Source of the DNA: Burkholderia sp.
Lineage (GTDB): Bacteria > Pseudomonadota > Gammaproteobacteria > Burkholderiales > Burkholderiaceae
NCBI GenBank assembly: GCA_040954445.1
Contig: CP144361.1
Coordinates: 1,612,001-1,676,000 of the forward strand
Direction: 5' to 3'
Length of the DNA stretch: 64,000 bases
The position numbers and the translations under genes were made by a program. This document shows, piece by piece, positions 47,949 through 58,309 of this stretch; the first letter of the stretch is position 1, and each line of letters starts with the position of its first letter. Under the pieces are notes generated by a model. The model worked only from the letters and a program-made list of their open reading frames with translations, searched no databases and was not told where the DNA came from.

Positions 47949-49766
47949 CTAGGGGGCGCGGCTGGCACGGCGACGCGCGTGTTCCTTCAGGTGGCGCTTG
48001 CGCAGGCGGATCGACTGCGGCGTCACTTCGACTAGCTCATCATCGTCGATAAATGCGACCGCGTATTCCAGCGACATCTGGATCGGCGGCACCAGGCGCA
48101 CCGCTTCGTCGGTACCCGAGGCACGCACGTTGGTCAGCTGCTTGCCCTTGATCGGGTTGACCACCAAGTCGTTGTCACGGCTGTGGATACCGATGATCAT
48201 GCCCTCGTAGAGCGCGTCGCCAGGCCTCACAAACATGCGACCGCGATCCTGTAGCTTCCAGAGCGCGTAGGCTACGGCAGCACCATTATCCTGCGAGATC
48301 AGTACACCGTTACGGCGCCCGCCGACCGAGCCTTGCTTGACTGGAGCGTAGGAGTCGAAGATGTGGCTCATCAGGCCCGTCCCGCGCGTGAGCGTCAGGA
48401 ACTCGCTGTGGAAGCCGATCAGGCCCCGCGCCGAGATCCTGTACTCGAGACGCGTACGGCCATGGCCGTCCGAGGACATGTCGAGCATTTCGCCCTTACG
48501 GCGGCCAAGCTCTTCCATCACCGCCCCCTGGTGCTCGTCCTCGACGTCGATAGTCAGTTGCTCGTACGGCTCCTTCTTGACGCCGTCGACTTCCTGCAAC
48601 ACCACGCACGGACGGGACACAGCCAGCTCGTAGCCCTCACGGCGCATGTTCTCGACCAGGATGGTCAGGTGCAGTTCGCCACGGCCAGAAACTTCGAACA
48701 CGGTTTCGTCACCGGTTTCACGCACGCGCAGCGCCACGTTGTGATTCAGTTCTTTCATCAGGCGGTCGCGAATCTGGCGGCTCGTCACGAACTTGCCTTC
48801 ACGACCAGACAGCGGCGAGAAATTAACCAGGAAATTCATGGTCAGCGTCGGCTCATCAACTGTGATCATCGGCAGCGCTTCCGGGGTGTCGACTGCGCAA
48901 ATCGTCGCACCGATGCCGACATCTTCGATACCGTTAATCAGTACGATATCTCCGGCCTCGGCCGACTCTACCTGGACGTGATCCAGGCCCTTGAACGATA
49001 GCACCTGGTTGATCTTACGGCTCAGCACTTCGCCTTCCGGTCCGGAACGCATTACTACCGGCTGGCCCGACTTGATGCGGCCGCGCGTGATGCGGCCCAC
49101 GCCGATCCGGCCAACATAGGTTGAGTAGTCGAGCGAAGTGATCTGCAGCTGCAGCGGTGCTTCAGGGTCGACCGGACGAACTGGTATGTGCTCGAGGATT
49201 GCCTCGAACAGCGGGCGCATGTCGCCGTCGCGCGCTGACGAATCGAGCGAGGCATAACCGTTCAGGCCCGATGCGTAGACGATTGGGAAGTCAAGCTGTT
49301 CTTCGGTCGCGCGGAGCTTATCGAAAAGGTCGAAGGTCTGGTTGATCGCCCAGTCAATCCGCGCTCCAAGGCGGTCGATCTTGTTAACCACCACGATTGG
49401 CTTGAGGCCCAGCGCTAGTGTCTTTTTAGTCACAAAGCGGGTCTGCGGCATCGGGCCTTCGACTGCGTCCACCAGCAGCAGCACCGAGTCGACCATCGAC
49501 AGCACGCGTTCAACCTCGCCGCCGAAGTCGGCGTGACCCGGGGTGTCGACGATATTGATATAGGTGCCTTCATACTCGACCGCGCAGTTCTTCGCGAGAA
49601 TCGTGATCCCGCGCTCTTTTTCGATGTCGTTCGAGTCCATCACCCGCTCGACCATCTGCTGGTTTTCTCGGAAGGTGCCAGACTGGCGCAGCAGTTGGTC
49701 GACGAGCGTAGTCTTGCCGTGGTCTACGTGGGCAATAATGGCGATATTGCGAATAGCGCGGGTCAT
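47949..49766 (-). CDS. typA: ribosome-associated translational GTPase TypA (BipA)
   Basis: TypA/BipA is a ribosome-binding GTPase related to EF-G that helps 50S assembly and stress or cold growth. The 605-residue protein starts [20 protein letters not shown] with the G1 loop at residues 12-19, G3 DTPGHADF, G4 [12 protein letters not shown], domain II ([13 protein letters not shown]), and the BipA C-terminal domain ([35 protein letters not shown]). It ends in a basic [17 protein letters not shown] tail. A longer frame to 49787 is not needed. Complete. Confidence 0.95.
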   Translation of the reverse strand: MTRAIRNIAIIAHVDHGKTTLVDQLLRQSGTFRENQQMVERVMDSNDIEKERGITILAKNCAVEYEGTYINIVDTPGHADFGGEVERVLSMVDSVLLLVDAVEGPMPQTRFVTKKTLALGLKPIVVVNKIDRLGARIDWAINQTFDLFDKLRATEEQLDFPIVYASGLNGYASLDSSARDGDMRPLFEAILEHIPVRPVDPEAPLQLQITSLDYSTYVGRIGVGRITRGRIKSGQPVVMRSGPEGEVLSRKINQVLSFKGLDHVQVESAEAGDIVLINGIEDVGIGATICAVDTPEALPMITVDEPTLTMNFLVNFSPLSGREGKFVTSRQIRDRLMKELNHNVALRVRETGDETVFEVSGRGELHLTILVENMRREGYELAVSRPCVVLQEVDGVKKEPYEQLTIDVEDEHQGAVMEELGRRKGEMLDMSSDGHGRTRLEYRISARGLIGFHSEFLTLTRGTGLMSHIFDSYAPVKQGSVGGRRNGVLISQDNGAAVAYALWKLQDRGRMFVRPGDALYEGMIIGIHSRDNDLVVNPIKGKQLTNVRASGTDEAVRLVPPIQMSLEYAVAFIDDDELVEVTPQSIRLRKRHLKEHARRRASRAP

Positions 49767-49994
49767 AGAAACCTGATAATCGAACACGCAAAAATACGCG
49801 TGGATGGTCGTGCCTCACGCGCTCTAGTGCTCTCGCTCTACTCGAGCTTTATTGCATAAAGGGAGCGAGAGCCGTTGACGTTTACGCGCAACGGTCGCGG
49901 GAATAGCCACCTTTTATTGATATTGATCCGCAATTCGTGATCAATAAGAAATACGAGAACTGGAATCAAGCTGCATAACGAATTGGTTTGTGCA
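49767..49994. other. typA upstream region with IS scraps
   Basis: After 80 bp of possibly native leader, a degenerate IS903-type 5' end (ATTGCATAAAGGGAGCGAGAG, from about 49850), an IS630-type fold-back (TTGATCCGCAATTCGTGATCAA, 49924-49946) and a scrap of IS630 transposase end (CATAACGAATTGGTTTGTGC) follow. No gene. Confidence 0.55.
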
Positions 49995-51120
49995 GCGTTG
50001 TTGCATAAATCGAGTGTGAGGATGCAATAGCATCGACGGGCATAATTTTAGGCAATACGAACGGATTGCGGACGAGCGAGGTCCGCCATACGGTTGATGA
50101 CGCCGACGCGAATGGAGACCTCGGTCGCCTTTGAGTCGATGTGACGCGCCCAGAGACAGTTGCCGGTGAGGGTCTTGAACCGATACATCGCATTCTCGGC
50201 AAGCGATCGCCAGTGGTAGCCAGTGTGTTGCTTCCATTTTCGACGACCGTCACGGGCAATTGCATCAACCGCGCCATTACGCCACGCCGCACCGGGCATA
50301 TCCGCTGGCCAATGAGCGGCACCCTCGCGTGGTGGAATCGAAGGAATAGCACTGCGTGCAGCAATGGCCGCATGGCATGGCTTTGTGTCGTAGGCACCGT
50401 CACCGCCGATGACATCGATTTGTTCTTCGCGTGGAATTTGGTGTCGAACAACTTCACCAGAGCGTCACCGTCAGCCACATTGTGATTCGTCATTTGCGCG
50501 GCATGCACTTGACCCGTATTCGCGTTGAGCGCGAGATGGACTGTACGCCACGTGCGCCGCTTCGAGTAGCCCTGCTGGCGCACCTTCCATTCACTTTCGC
50601 CATAGACCTTCAGACCGGTGCTGTCGACAACCAGATGGATCGGTTCGTTGTCGCGAAGGATTGGCAGTTCGACATCAAGCGTTTTTGCCCGAAGACAGAG
50701 TGTGGTGTAATTCGGCACCGGAAAGCTCGGGAAGGCTAGATCACGCAGACTTTGAGTGTGAAACCTTGCAGGGCGCGCAACGTCAGTCGATAGACGGTCT
50801 TCACGCCAAGTAATGCCTGAATCAGCGCATCGCCGTATAGACATGGGCGACCACGTGTGGGTATGGCATCGGGTATTCTGGCAAAGACGGCTTCATCTAT
50901 CCATATTGTTACGTTCCCCCGGTTGATCAGGCTTTCATTATAGGCCATCCAATTCCTGACACGATAGCGTGCCTTCGGTTCACCTTTCTTGTGTATGTCC
51001 TTGCGCATTTTCTTGGAAAAAATTAGGCAGTTACTCTGGAATCTGACTTGATAGGAGGCTGGCCCAGCGACCGTTGCGCGTAAACGTGAACGGATCTCGC
51101 TCGATTTATGCAACAACGCC
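49995..51120 (-). mobile_element. IS903-type copy, near full length
   Basis: Left end GCGTTGTTGCATAAATC lacks the first base; right end canonical. No target duplication: the left flank is IS630 debris and the right flank another IS630 relic. Confidence 0.88.
50048..51008 (-). pseudogene. IS903-group transposase pseudogene
   Basis: MRKDIHKKGEPKARYRVRNW through LQGFT is read, then a 2-bp insertion (at 50755) shifts the frame; the middle reads cleanly in another frame up to VKLFD, where a second indel occurs (TKFHAKN instead of QIPREEQ). Confidence 0.86.
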
Positions 51121-52042
51121 ACTCAGCCAACCACGTTGTGACCGGCTTGGCGTGATCAACTTTCAGGTTGTCGAGAATCAGAAACACCTTCTTGCTGCGC
51201 ATGTCTTTATTGATCAGCTCGCTTCAAGAAAGCGAGCAGGATGTCGGCGTTCATCGCGCCCTCGAATACTTTCCAGCACACTTGGCCACGGTGTTTTCAC
51301 CGTCGACGTCACCGACAAGCCTTCCCGTCGGCTCGCCACGCGCCGCTCAGGTGTCTTGCCCATTGGTGCAGCGTAGGAGCGGACTTGTACATCATCCGAG
51401 CGCAGCCCTGTTTCGTCGCCCAACTGAATTTCCGCACTTTCGGCTTTTCCCGACGCGCAATCTCCGGGTACGTCTCGTTCAGCCATGCCTACACGGTTTC
51501 CGGTCGCTGCTCGTAGGCCCACTTCATCGGCTTTTTTGGGGTGAAGCCCCAGCGCGCCAGATACAAGCCGACACCTTGCAACGTCAGCGTCAAACTACAT
51601 TGCTTCCGAATCAACTCCCGCACGGTATGTCGCGTCCGTCCATAACGCGAACGACATCTTCGTCTGGTCCGGCATCTGGTCGTGCAACAGCATGCGAATT
51701 TCCACTTCCTGCTGCTCACTCAGGTCGCGGCTTTGGTTCATTGCTCCGCCGCGCGGCTTGTCACGCAATCCAGCCGTACCTTCGCGGGTGTGGCACTTGC
51801 AAATATTGATCCGCAATTTATGATCTGGAAATTGCAGATCAATATCAAACACGCCCGTGCTCGAAAAGTTCCGTATGCTCGTCAATTTCTTCCTAGGTCC
51901 AGCCGCGCATGCGCAGGTTGATCACCTGACGTCGCCGCGCTTCACGTGCCTCACGAGGAAGCGATTTTATGTCTCGTTTTTTTCCATTTCTCTCACATGA
52001 AGGTTAATTTGCTAATTACAAGATTACGCATTGCAGATCAAT
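51121..52042 (-). pseudogene. IS630-type transposase relic
   Basis: Reading leftwards: an N-terminal piece near 51960, a small fold-back terminus inserted at about 51799-51845, then the central region (QCSLTLTLQGVGLYLARWGF, TPKKPMKWAYEQRPETV, GDETGLRSDD) and SVTSTVKT, and a C-terminal scrap (LILDNLKVDHAKPVTTWL-like) near 51140. Frameshifts separate the pieces. The element kept more of its middle than other IS630 copies here. Confidence 0.8.
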
Positions 52043-53219
52043 AGCCAAATTGCTCGACCAAATTCCACGCGAAGAACAAATCGATGTCATTAGCGTCGAC
52101 GGTGCCTACGACACCAAGCCATGCCATGCGGCCATTGCTGCACGCAGTGCTATTCCTTCGATTCCGCCACGCGAGGGTGCCGCTCATTGGCCAGCGGATA
52201 TGCCCGGTGCGGCGTGGCGTAATGGCGCGGTTGATGCACAATTGCTCGTGACGGTCGTCGAGAATGGAAGCCACACAGTGGCTACCACCAGCGATCGCTT
52301 GCCGAGAATGCGATGTATCGGTTCAAGACCCTCACCGGAAACTGTCTCTGGGCGCGTCACATCGCCTCACAGGTGACCGAGGTCGCCGTTCGCGTCGGCG
52401 TCATCAACCGTATGGCGGACCTCGCTCGTCCGCAATCCGTTCGTATGGCCTGAAATTATGCCCATAGATACCATGGCGTCCTCATGCTCGATTTATGCAA
52501 CAACGCCATTCACCTTCTCCATAGACCTTCAGACCGGTGCTGTCGACCACCAGGTGGATTAGTTCGCTGTCGCGAAGGATCGGCAGTTCGACGTCAAGCG
52601 TTTTTGACCGGCGACAGAGTGTAATGGGCGTTGTTGTATAAATCGAGCGAAATCCATTGACGTTTACGCGCAACGGTCGCGGGGCCAGCCCCCTATCAAC
52701 TCAGATTCCAGAGTAACTGCCTAATTTTTCGAAGAAAATGCGCAAGGACATACATAAGACAGGTGAGCCGAAGGCCCACTAACGTGTCAGGCAGTGGGCA
52801 GCCTATAATGCAGGCCTGATCAACCGGGGAAACGTGACGATATGGATAGATGAAACCGTCCTTCCAGGAAACCCGACGCCATACCCACGCGTGGTCGCAC
52901 GCGTCTATACGGCGATACGTTGATTCAGAAATTACTTGGCGTGAAGACCATCTATCGACTGACGTGGCGCGCGCCCTGCAAGGTTTCACCCAAAGCCTGC
53001 GCGCTCTGGCCTTCCCGAGCATTATTTCTCGTTTTTCTATGCCCCTCACATGAGAGAGGCTGTTCAAATTTCAAGATAACGAATTTCTGATAAATATGCA
53101 ACAACGCCGTGTAATGTAATTCTGCACCTGCAAGCCCGGAAAGGTCGGATCGCACAGACTTTGGGTGAAACCTTGCAGGGCGCGCAACGTCAGTCGATAG
53201 ACTGGGGCTGCACGCCAAG
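52043..53219. mobile_element. mosaic of four IS903-type fragments and IS630 scraps
   Basis: 52043-52507: plus-strand transposase 3' half with right end. 52508-52626: minus-strand internal piece (GDSTGLKVYG region). 52629-53020: plus-strand 5' end with start MRKDIHKTGEPKAH and a stop. About 53025-53105: IS630-type fold-back debris. 53106-53219: minus-strand piece ending at CACGCCAAG. None can be functional. Confidence 0.8.
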
Positions 53220-53221
53220 TA

Positions 53222-53321
53222 TTGATCCGAAACTCGTGATCTTAAAATTGGAAAATCGTTTTTCATGTCTTGTTTTTTATACTTCTCACATGAGGAGCAA
53301 TTTTTTTAATTTCAAGATCAA
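53222..53321. repeat. IS630-derived MITE beside the yajC stop
   Basis: It begins TTGATCCGAAACTCGTGATC and ends with the partial complement TTTCAAGATCAA, flanked by TA at 53220-53221 and 53322-53323. Its left side is inserted at the TA of CACGCCAAGTAATG in an IS903-type piece; its right side lies 7 bp from the yajC stop. Confidence 0.8.
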
Positions 53322-53328
53322 TAATTTC

Positions 53329-53661
53329 TTACAGGGACTTGATTGTTCCTTTCGGCAGAATGGTCGTCACGGCCGACTTCTGAACCGTGATTTCGGTTCC
53401 CTCCGACACCTCGACGCCGACGTAGGCTGTGCCGACTTTAGTGACCTTGCCGACTAGGCCTCCGTTGGTTACGACCTCATCACCCTTGGTCATCGCGGCG
53501 AGCATATTGCGATGCTCCTTCTGGCGCTTCATCTGCGGATGGATCATGATAAAGTAGAGCACCACAAACATCAGAATAAGCGGCAGGAAGCTCATCAGAC
53601 TTGATTCGGAGCTGCCTCCAGCGCCTTGCGCGAATGCATTACTGATAATGGCCAACAACAT
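53329..53661 (-). CDS. yajC: preprotein translocase accessory protein YajC
   Basis: YajC is a small inner-membrane partner of SecDF in the holotranslocon. The 110-residue protein starts MLLAIISNAFAQGAGGSSES, has one membrane helix (SFLPLILMFVVLYFIMIHPQ), the conserved MKRQKEHRNMLAAMTKGDEV and VVTNGGLVGKVTKV, and a C-terminal beta domain. The start at 53661 has GGAG nine bases upstream; the longer frame to 53733 reads into a MITE. Normally tgt precedes and secD/secF follow; neither is here, and MITEs flank the gene on both sides. Confidence 0.93.
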   Translation of the reverse strand: MLLAIISNAFAQGAGGSSESSLMSFLPLILMFVVLYFIMIHPQMKRQKEHRNMLAAMTKGDEVVTNGGLVGKVTKVGTAYVGVEVSEGTEITVQKSAVTTILPKGTIKSL

Positions 53662-53698
53662 GTCCCTATCTCCGTTGTGGAAAATCAGAAAATAACTA

Positions 53699-53811
53699 TT
53701 GATCCATAATTCGGGATCTAGAAATTGGAACATCGTCCCTCATGTCTCATTTTCTATTCCCCTCATATGAAAAATGATTTTCCAATTTCTAGATCACGAA
53801 TTACGGATCAA
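53699..53811. repeat. IS630-derived MITE in the yajC promoter region
   Basis: A 113-bp element bounded by TTGATCCATAATTCGGGATC and its near-complement, left TA target at 53697-53698, right target changed to TG. The arms pair over most of 45 bp. It lies 37 bp upstream of the yajC start. Confidence 0.85.
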
Positions 53812-54024
53812 TGATCATTTTAGCATTGGCGAAAACCGTAATAGCATCGAAAATATGCTTTATTAATCAATAAATGCGTTATCTTGAAATTAGTAAATGG
53901 ATCCTCATGTGAGGGAGATGGAAAAACAAGACATGAAATCGCTGCCTCGTGAGGCACGTGCAGAGCCGCGACGTCAGGTGATCAACCTGCACACGCCCGG
54001 CTGGATCTACGATGAGATTGCCGA

Positions 54025-55147
54025 GGCGTTGTTGCATAAATCGAACGTGAGGACGCCATGGCATCGGACGGGCATAATTCAGGCGATACGAACGGATTGC
54101 GGACGAGCGAGGTCCGCCATGCGGTTGATGACGCCGCCGCGAACGGCGACCTCGGTCGCCTGCGCGGCGATGTGACGCGCCCAGAGACAGTGGCCGATGA
54201 GGGTCTTGAACCGATACATCGCATTCTCGGCAAGCGATCGCCGGTGGTAGCCACTGTGTTGCTTCCATTCTCGACGACCGTCACGGGCAATTGCATCAAC
54301 CGCGCCATTACGCCACGCCGCACCGGGCATATCCGCTGGCCAATGAGTGGCACCCTCGCGTGGCGGAATCGAAGGAATAGCACTGCGTGCAGCAATGGCC
54401 GCATGGCATGGCTTGGTGTCGTAGGCACCGTCACCGCCGATGACATCGATTTGTTCTTCGCGTGGAATCTGGTCGAGCAACTTGGCCAGAGCGTCACCGT
54501 CAGCCACATTCTGATTCGTCATTAGCGCGGCATGCACTTGACCTGTATTCGCGTTGAGCGCGAGATGGACTTTACGCCACGTGCGCCGCTTCGAGTAGCC
54601 GTGCTGGCGCACCTTCCATTCACCTTCTCCATAGACCTTCAGACCGGTGCTGTCGACAACCAGATAGATCGGTTCATTGTCACGAAGGATCGGCAGTTCG
54701 ACATCAAGCGTTTTTGCCCGGCGACAGAGCGTGGTGTAATTCGGCACCGGCAAGCTCGGGAAGGCCAAATCGCGCAGACTTTGGGTGAAACCTTGCAGGG
54801 CGCGCAAGGTCAGTCGATAGACGGTCTTCAAGCCAAGTAATGCCTGAATCAGCGTATCGCCGTATACACACGGGCGACCACGTGTGGGTATGGCATCGGG
54901 CATTCTGGCAAGGACGGCTTCATCTATCCATATTGTTACGTTCCCCCGGCTGATCAGGCCTTCATTATAGGCCGCCCAATTCCTGACACGGTAGCGTGCC
55001 TTCGGCTCACCTTTCTTGTGTATGTCCTTGCGCATTTTCTTGGCAAAAATTAGGCAGTTACTCTGGAATCTGACTTGATAGGAGGCTGGCCCCGCGACCG
55101 TTTCGCGTAAACGTCAACGGATCTCGCTCGATTTATGCAACAACGCC
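54025..55147 (-). mobile_element. intact IS903-type element inside an IS630 relic
   Basis: 1123 bp with canonical ends and an exact 9-bp duplication GATTGCCGA (54016-54024 and 55148-55156). Confidence 0.97.
54079..55035 (-). CDS. IS903-group transposase, intact
   Basis: 318 residues, differing from the 24653 copy at only a handful of positions seen by eye (for example I for M in TLIQALLGLK, T in REGATHW, I in FKTLIGH, G in VAVRGG). All DDE residues are present. Probably functional. Confidence 0.94.
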   Translation of the reverse strand: MRKDIHKKGEPKARYRVRNWAAYNEGLISRGNVTIWIDEAVLARMPDAIPTRGRPCVYGDTLIQALLGLKTVYRLTLRALQGFTQSLRDLAFPSLPVPNYTTLCRRAKTLDVELPILRDNEPIYLVVDSTGLKVYGEGEWKVRQHGYSKRRTWRKVHLALNANTGQVHAALMTNQNVADGDALAKLLDQIPREEQIDVIGGDGAYDTKPCHAAIAARSAIPSIPPREGATHWPADMPGAAWRNGAVDAIARDGRREWKQHSGYHRRSLAENAMYRFKTLIGHCLWARHIAAQATEVAVRGGVINRMADLARPQSVRIA

Positions 55148-55324
55148 GATTGCCGAGCATATAAACCTGTCGCGCACGGGCATGTTCGATATTTGCAAAT
55201 GCTATACCCGAGAAGGTGCGCGGCTGGATTTCTGGACAAGCCGAGCGCCGGAGCGGTGAACCCAAGCCGAGCCCTGAGTGAGCAAAGGAAGTGGAAATGC
55301 GCATGCTTTTGCACGACTATTGAT

Positions 55325-56039
55325 CCGTATTCGCATTGAGCGCGAGATGGACTGTGCGCCACGTGCGCCGCTTCGAGTAGCCATGCTGGCACGCAACCTT
55401 CCGTACCTTCGCCAATAGACCTTCAGATCGGTGCTGTCGACCACCAGGTAGATCGGTTCGCTGGCGCGAAGGATCGGCAGTTCGACATCAAGCGTTTTTG
55501 TCCGGCGACAGAGTGTGGTGTAATTCGATACCGGCAAGCCCGGGAAGGCTAGATCGCGCAGACTTTTGTGAAACCTTGCAGGGCGCGCAACGTCAGTCGA
55601 TAGATGGTCTTCACGCCCAGTACTGCCTGAATTAGCGTATCTCCGTACAGACGCGAGCCAACCACGCGTAGGTATGTCGTCGGGTATTCTGGCAAGGACG
55701 GCTTCATCTATCCAGATTGTCACGTTCTCCCGGTTGATTAAGCCTGCATTATTAATCCGTAATTCGTAATTTTGAAATTTAAAAATCCTCCATCATGTGA
55801 TGGAGCATTGGAAAATGAGACATGAGACACAAATTTCAAGATTACGAATTTCGGATTAATATAGGCCGCAACTCCTGACACGGTAGCGTTCCTGCAGCTC
55901 ACATGTCTTGCGTATGTCCTTGCACATTTTCTTGGAAAATTAAGTAGTTACTCTGGAATTTGACTTGATTACAGGGGGCTGGCCCCGCGACCGTTGCGCG
56001 TAAACTTCAACGACTCTCGCTCGGTTGATGCAACAACGC
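55325..56039 (-). mobile_element. IS903-type 5' fragment with inserted MITE
   Basis: A minus-strand relic from the ALNANTGQVHA region to a mutated right end (GATGCAACAACGC). The transposase start (MCKDIRKT-like) and middle are frameshifted. The MITE at 55752 interrupts it. Confidence 0.82.
55752..55859. repeat. IS630-derived MITE inserted in an IS903-type relic
   Basis: 108 bp bounded by TTAATCCGTAATTCGTAATT and an inverted CGAATTTCGGATTAA. The interrupted host sequence, CATTATAGG in other copies, appears as CATTA...TATAGG, so the TA target is duplicated exactly. Confidence 0.9.
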
Positions 56040-56067
56040 TTATTTGAGGCTGCCCATCTTTCCTTTC

Positions 56068-56730
56068 ATGGCAAAGAACCGTTTCGATCAGTCGTGGCTG
56101 CACGACCATATCAACGACCCTTACGTGAAGCTGGCGCAACGGGAGGGTTACCGCGCGCGCGCGGCCTATAAGCTCAAGGAAATCGACGACCAGGACAGGC
56201 TAATCCGGCCCGGGCAGGTGATCGTCGACCTGGGCGCAGCCCCGGGCAGCTGGAGCCAGTACGCGCGCAACAAGCTGGCCCAGAGCAATCAGCGTGACAG
56301 CCAGCGCGAGGGCGGGATCGACGGCATCATCATCGCTCTAGATATGCTTCCGATGGAGCCAATCGCCGACGTGCACTTTATCCAGGGCGACTTCCGCGAG
56401 GAAGAGGTGCTGCGCCAGCTCGAGGACATGCTGGAAAACCGTATGGTGGATCTTGTAATTTCCGACATGGCCCCCAACCTATCGGGCGTAGCCCTAGCAG
56501 ATGCGGCTCGGATTGAGCATGTATGTGACCTCGCGCGAGAATTCGCCCAGAACCATCTCAAACTAAATGGCAGCCTTTTAGTGAAGTGTTTTCACGGCAG
56601 TGGCTACAGCCAGATTGTTGAAAAATTCAAGTATCAGTTCCGCTCGGTTGCGCCACGCAAACCGAAGGCCTCGCGTGACAAATCTTCGGAGACATTTATT
56701 TTGGGGCGGCATCTGAAGCATCCGCGCTGA
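56068..56730 (+). CDS. rlmE: 23S rRNA 2'-O-ribose U2552 methyltransferase RlmE (FtsJ/RrmJ)
   Basis: RlmE methylates the ribose of U2552 in the 50S A-loop late in assembly. The 220-residue protein starts [20 protein letters not shown]. The SAM site is [14 protein letters not shown]; the catalytic K-D-K-E set fits [30 protein letters not shown] and SSETFILGR. The ATG at 56068 matches family N-termini; an upstream in-frame ATG at 56044 lies at an IS end. A small hairpin (GCATCCG-CGCTGA-CGGATGC) overlaps the stop. Usually followed by ftsH, as here once the IS is removed. Confidence 0.95.
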   Translation: MAKNRFDQSWLHDHINDPYVKLAQREGYRARAAYKLKEIDDQDRLIRPGQVIVDLGAAPGSWSQYARNKLAQSNQRDSQREGGIDGIIIALDMLPMEPIADVHFIQGDFREEEVLRQLEDMLENRMVDLVISDMAPNLSGVALADAARIEHVCDLAREFAQNHLKLNGSLLVKCFHGSGYSQIVEKFKYQFRSVAPRKPKASRDKSSETFILGRHLKHPR

Positions 56731-57126
56731 CGGATGCGCAACTGTCGCGTCGAGACCGGGAGTCTTGCTGCCGGTCATTGGATTTACCTATCAAAGCGTT
56801 TGGCGAACCTTATGGCAGCTCTCTTGAAATTTGAGTAGGTGCAAAGGGTCGCTGAGATGCGAAAAGCCGCGTCGAAAAAAGTATTTCCAAACCATACCCC
56901 CCGCCCAAGGCGGAGGAAGTCTTTGCCATCGGATGGGCTCTGTGGAGCCAGTCTGCGCGCAGGCCTTTGCCTGGCCAGAGCCCTCAAGCGTGCTCGTAGA
57001 TTGCGTTGCATTAAGGGTTTGCTACGCCGGTCTTCTCCCGTACTGGACACGAAAAATCCACCCACTCGAAATTCAACAGAGGCTTTATGGCGATGGGCTT
57101 CGGACTGGATTAGAATGCTACGAGAG
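56731..57126. other. rlmE-ftsH spacer, unassigned
   Basis: About 400 bp of non-IS sequence. Open frames on both strands (about 100 residues each) lack family features, and the G/C and codon pattern does not favour either. A decayed gene between rlmE and ftsH is possible, but I could not identify it. Confidence 0.35.
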
Positions 57127-58251
57127 AGTGTTGTTGCATACATCGAGCGAGATCCGTTGACGTTTACGCGCGATGGTCGCGGGGCCAGCTCTCTATTAAG
57201 TCAGATTCCAGAGTAACTCCCTAATTTTTGCCCCCAAAATGCGCAAGGATATACACAAGACAGGTGAGCCGAAGCCACACTACCGTGTCAGGAATTGGGC
57301 GGCCTATAATGCAGGCCTGATCAACTGGGGGAACGTGACGATATGGATAGATGAATCCGTCCTTGCCAGAATACCCGACGCCATACCCACGCGTGGTCGA
57401 GCGTGTCTATACGGCAATATGCTGATTCAGGCATTACTTGGCGTGAAGACCGTTTATCGACCGACGTTGCGCGCACCGCAAGGTTTTACCCAAAGTCTGC
57501 GCGATCTAGTCTTCCCGAGCTTGCCGATGCCTAATTACAGCACGCTCTGTCGACGGGCAAAAATGCTTGATGTCGCACTGCCGATCCTTCGCGACAACGC
57601 ATTGATCCATCTTGTGATCGACAACACCGGTCTAAAGGTCTATGGAGAAGGTAAATGGAAGGTGCGCCAGAACGGCTCCTCAAAGCGGCGCACGTGGCGT
57701 AAAATCCATCGCGCGCTCAAGGCGAATACGGGTCAAGTGCATGCTGCGCTAATGATACATCAGAATGTGGATGACGGTGACGCTCTGGCCAAGTTGCTCG
57801 ACCAGATTCCACGCGAAGAACAAATCGATGTCATCGGTGCCGACGGTGCCTACGACACCAAACCATGCCATGCGGCCATTGCTGCACGCAGTGCTATTCC
57901 TTCAATGCCGCCGCCACGCGAGGGTGCTGCTCATTGGCCAGCGGATACGCCCGATGCGGCGTGGCGTAATGGCGCCGTTGATGCAATTGCCCGTGACGGT
58001 CGTCGAGAGTGGAAGAAAGACAATGGCTACCACCAGCGATCTCTTGCCGAGAATACGATGTATCGGTTCAAGATGCTCACCGGAAACTGTCTCTGGGCGC
58101 GTCACATCGACTCGAAGGCGACCGAGGTCGCCGTTCGCGTCGGCGTAATCAACCGCATGGTTGGACCTCGCTCGTCCGCAATTTGTTCGTATCGCCTGAT
58201 TATGCCCGTCGATGCCATTGCGTCCTCTCGCTCGATTTATGCAACAACGCC
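57127..58251 (+). mobile_element. diverged IS903-type element between rlmE and ftsH
   Basis: 1125 bp. Left end AGTGTTGTTGCATACATC is mutated, right end canonical. The flanks CTACGAGAG (57118-57126) and CCACGAGAG (58252-58260) match at 8 of 9 bases, so this is an old simple insertion. Confidence 0.9.
57239..58197 (+). pseudogene. diverged IS903-group transposase, likely inactive
   Basis: One long frame begins MRKDIHKTGEPKPHYRVRNW but many conserved residues differ: NWGNVTIWIDESVL, TVYRPTLRAPQGF, VIDNTGLKVYGEGKWKVRQN. DDE residues are still recognisable (VIDNTG, GADGAYDT, SLAENTMYRF). An indel at NRMVGPRS shifts the last dozen codons. Confidence 0.85.
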
Positions 58252-58256
58252 CCACG

Positions 58257-58286
58257 AGAGTGCCGCAGAAAAACTGCGGGCACTCT
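58257..58286. terminator. hairpin between the IS and ftsH
   Basis: AGAGTGCCGCAG and CTGCGGGCACTCT form a strong stem around AAAAA, 24 bp before the ftsH start. Before the IS insertion it would have been in the rlmE-ftsH intergenic region; it may be a terminator or a leader attenuator. Confidence 0.45.
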
Positions 58287-58309
58287 TCTATGAGTGAAGG
58301 AGTGGCGCT

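Larger units (their letters stand above)
53868..55324 (+). pseudogene. IS630-type transposase 5' part split by an IS903-type element
   Basis: The left end (ATCTTGAAATTAGTAAATGG) is followed by MEKQDMKSLPREARAEPRRQ and GWIYDEIAE, interrupted at 54025 by the IS903-type copy, and resumed at 55148 with IAEHINLSRTGMFDICKCYT. The rest of the transposase is lost near 55324. Confidence 0.88.

Noticed and set aside
25163-55035. Recurrent antisense frames in IS copies (for example starting MHLTCIRVEREMDFTPRAPL)
   Set aside because: They occur in every IS copy on the strand opposite the transposase and break wherever the element mutates; treated as shadows.
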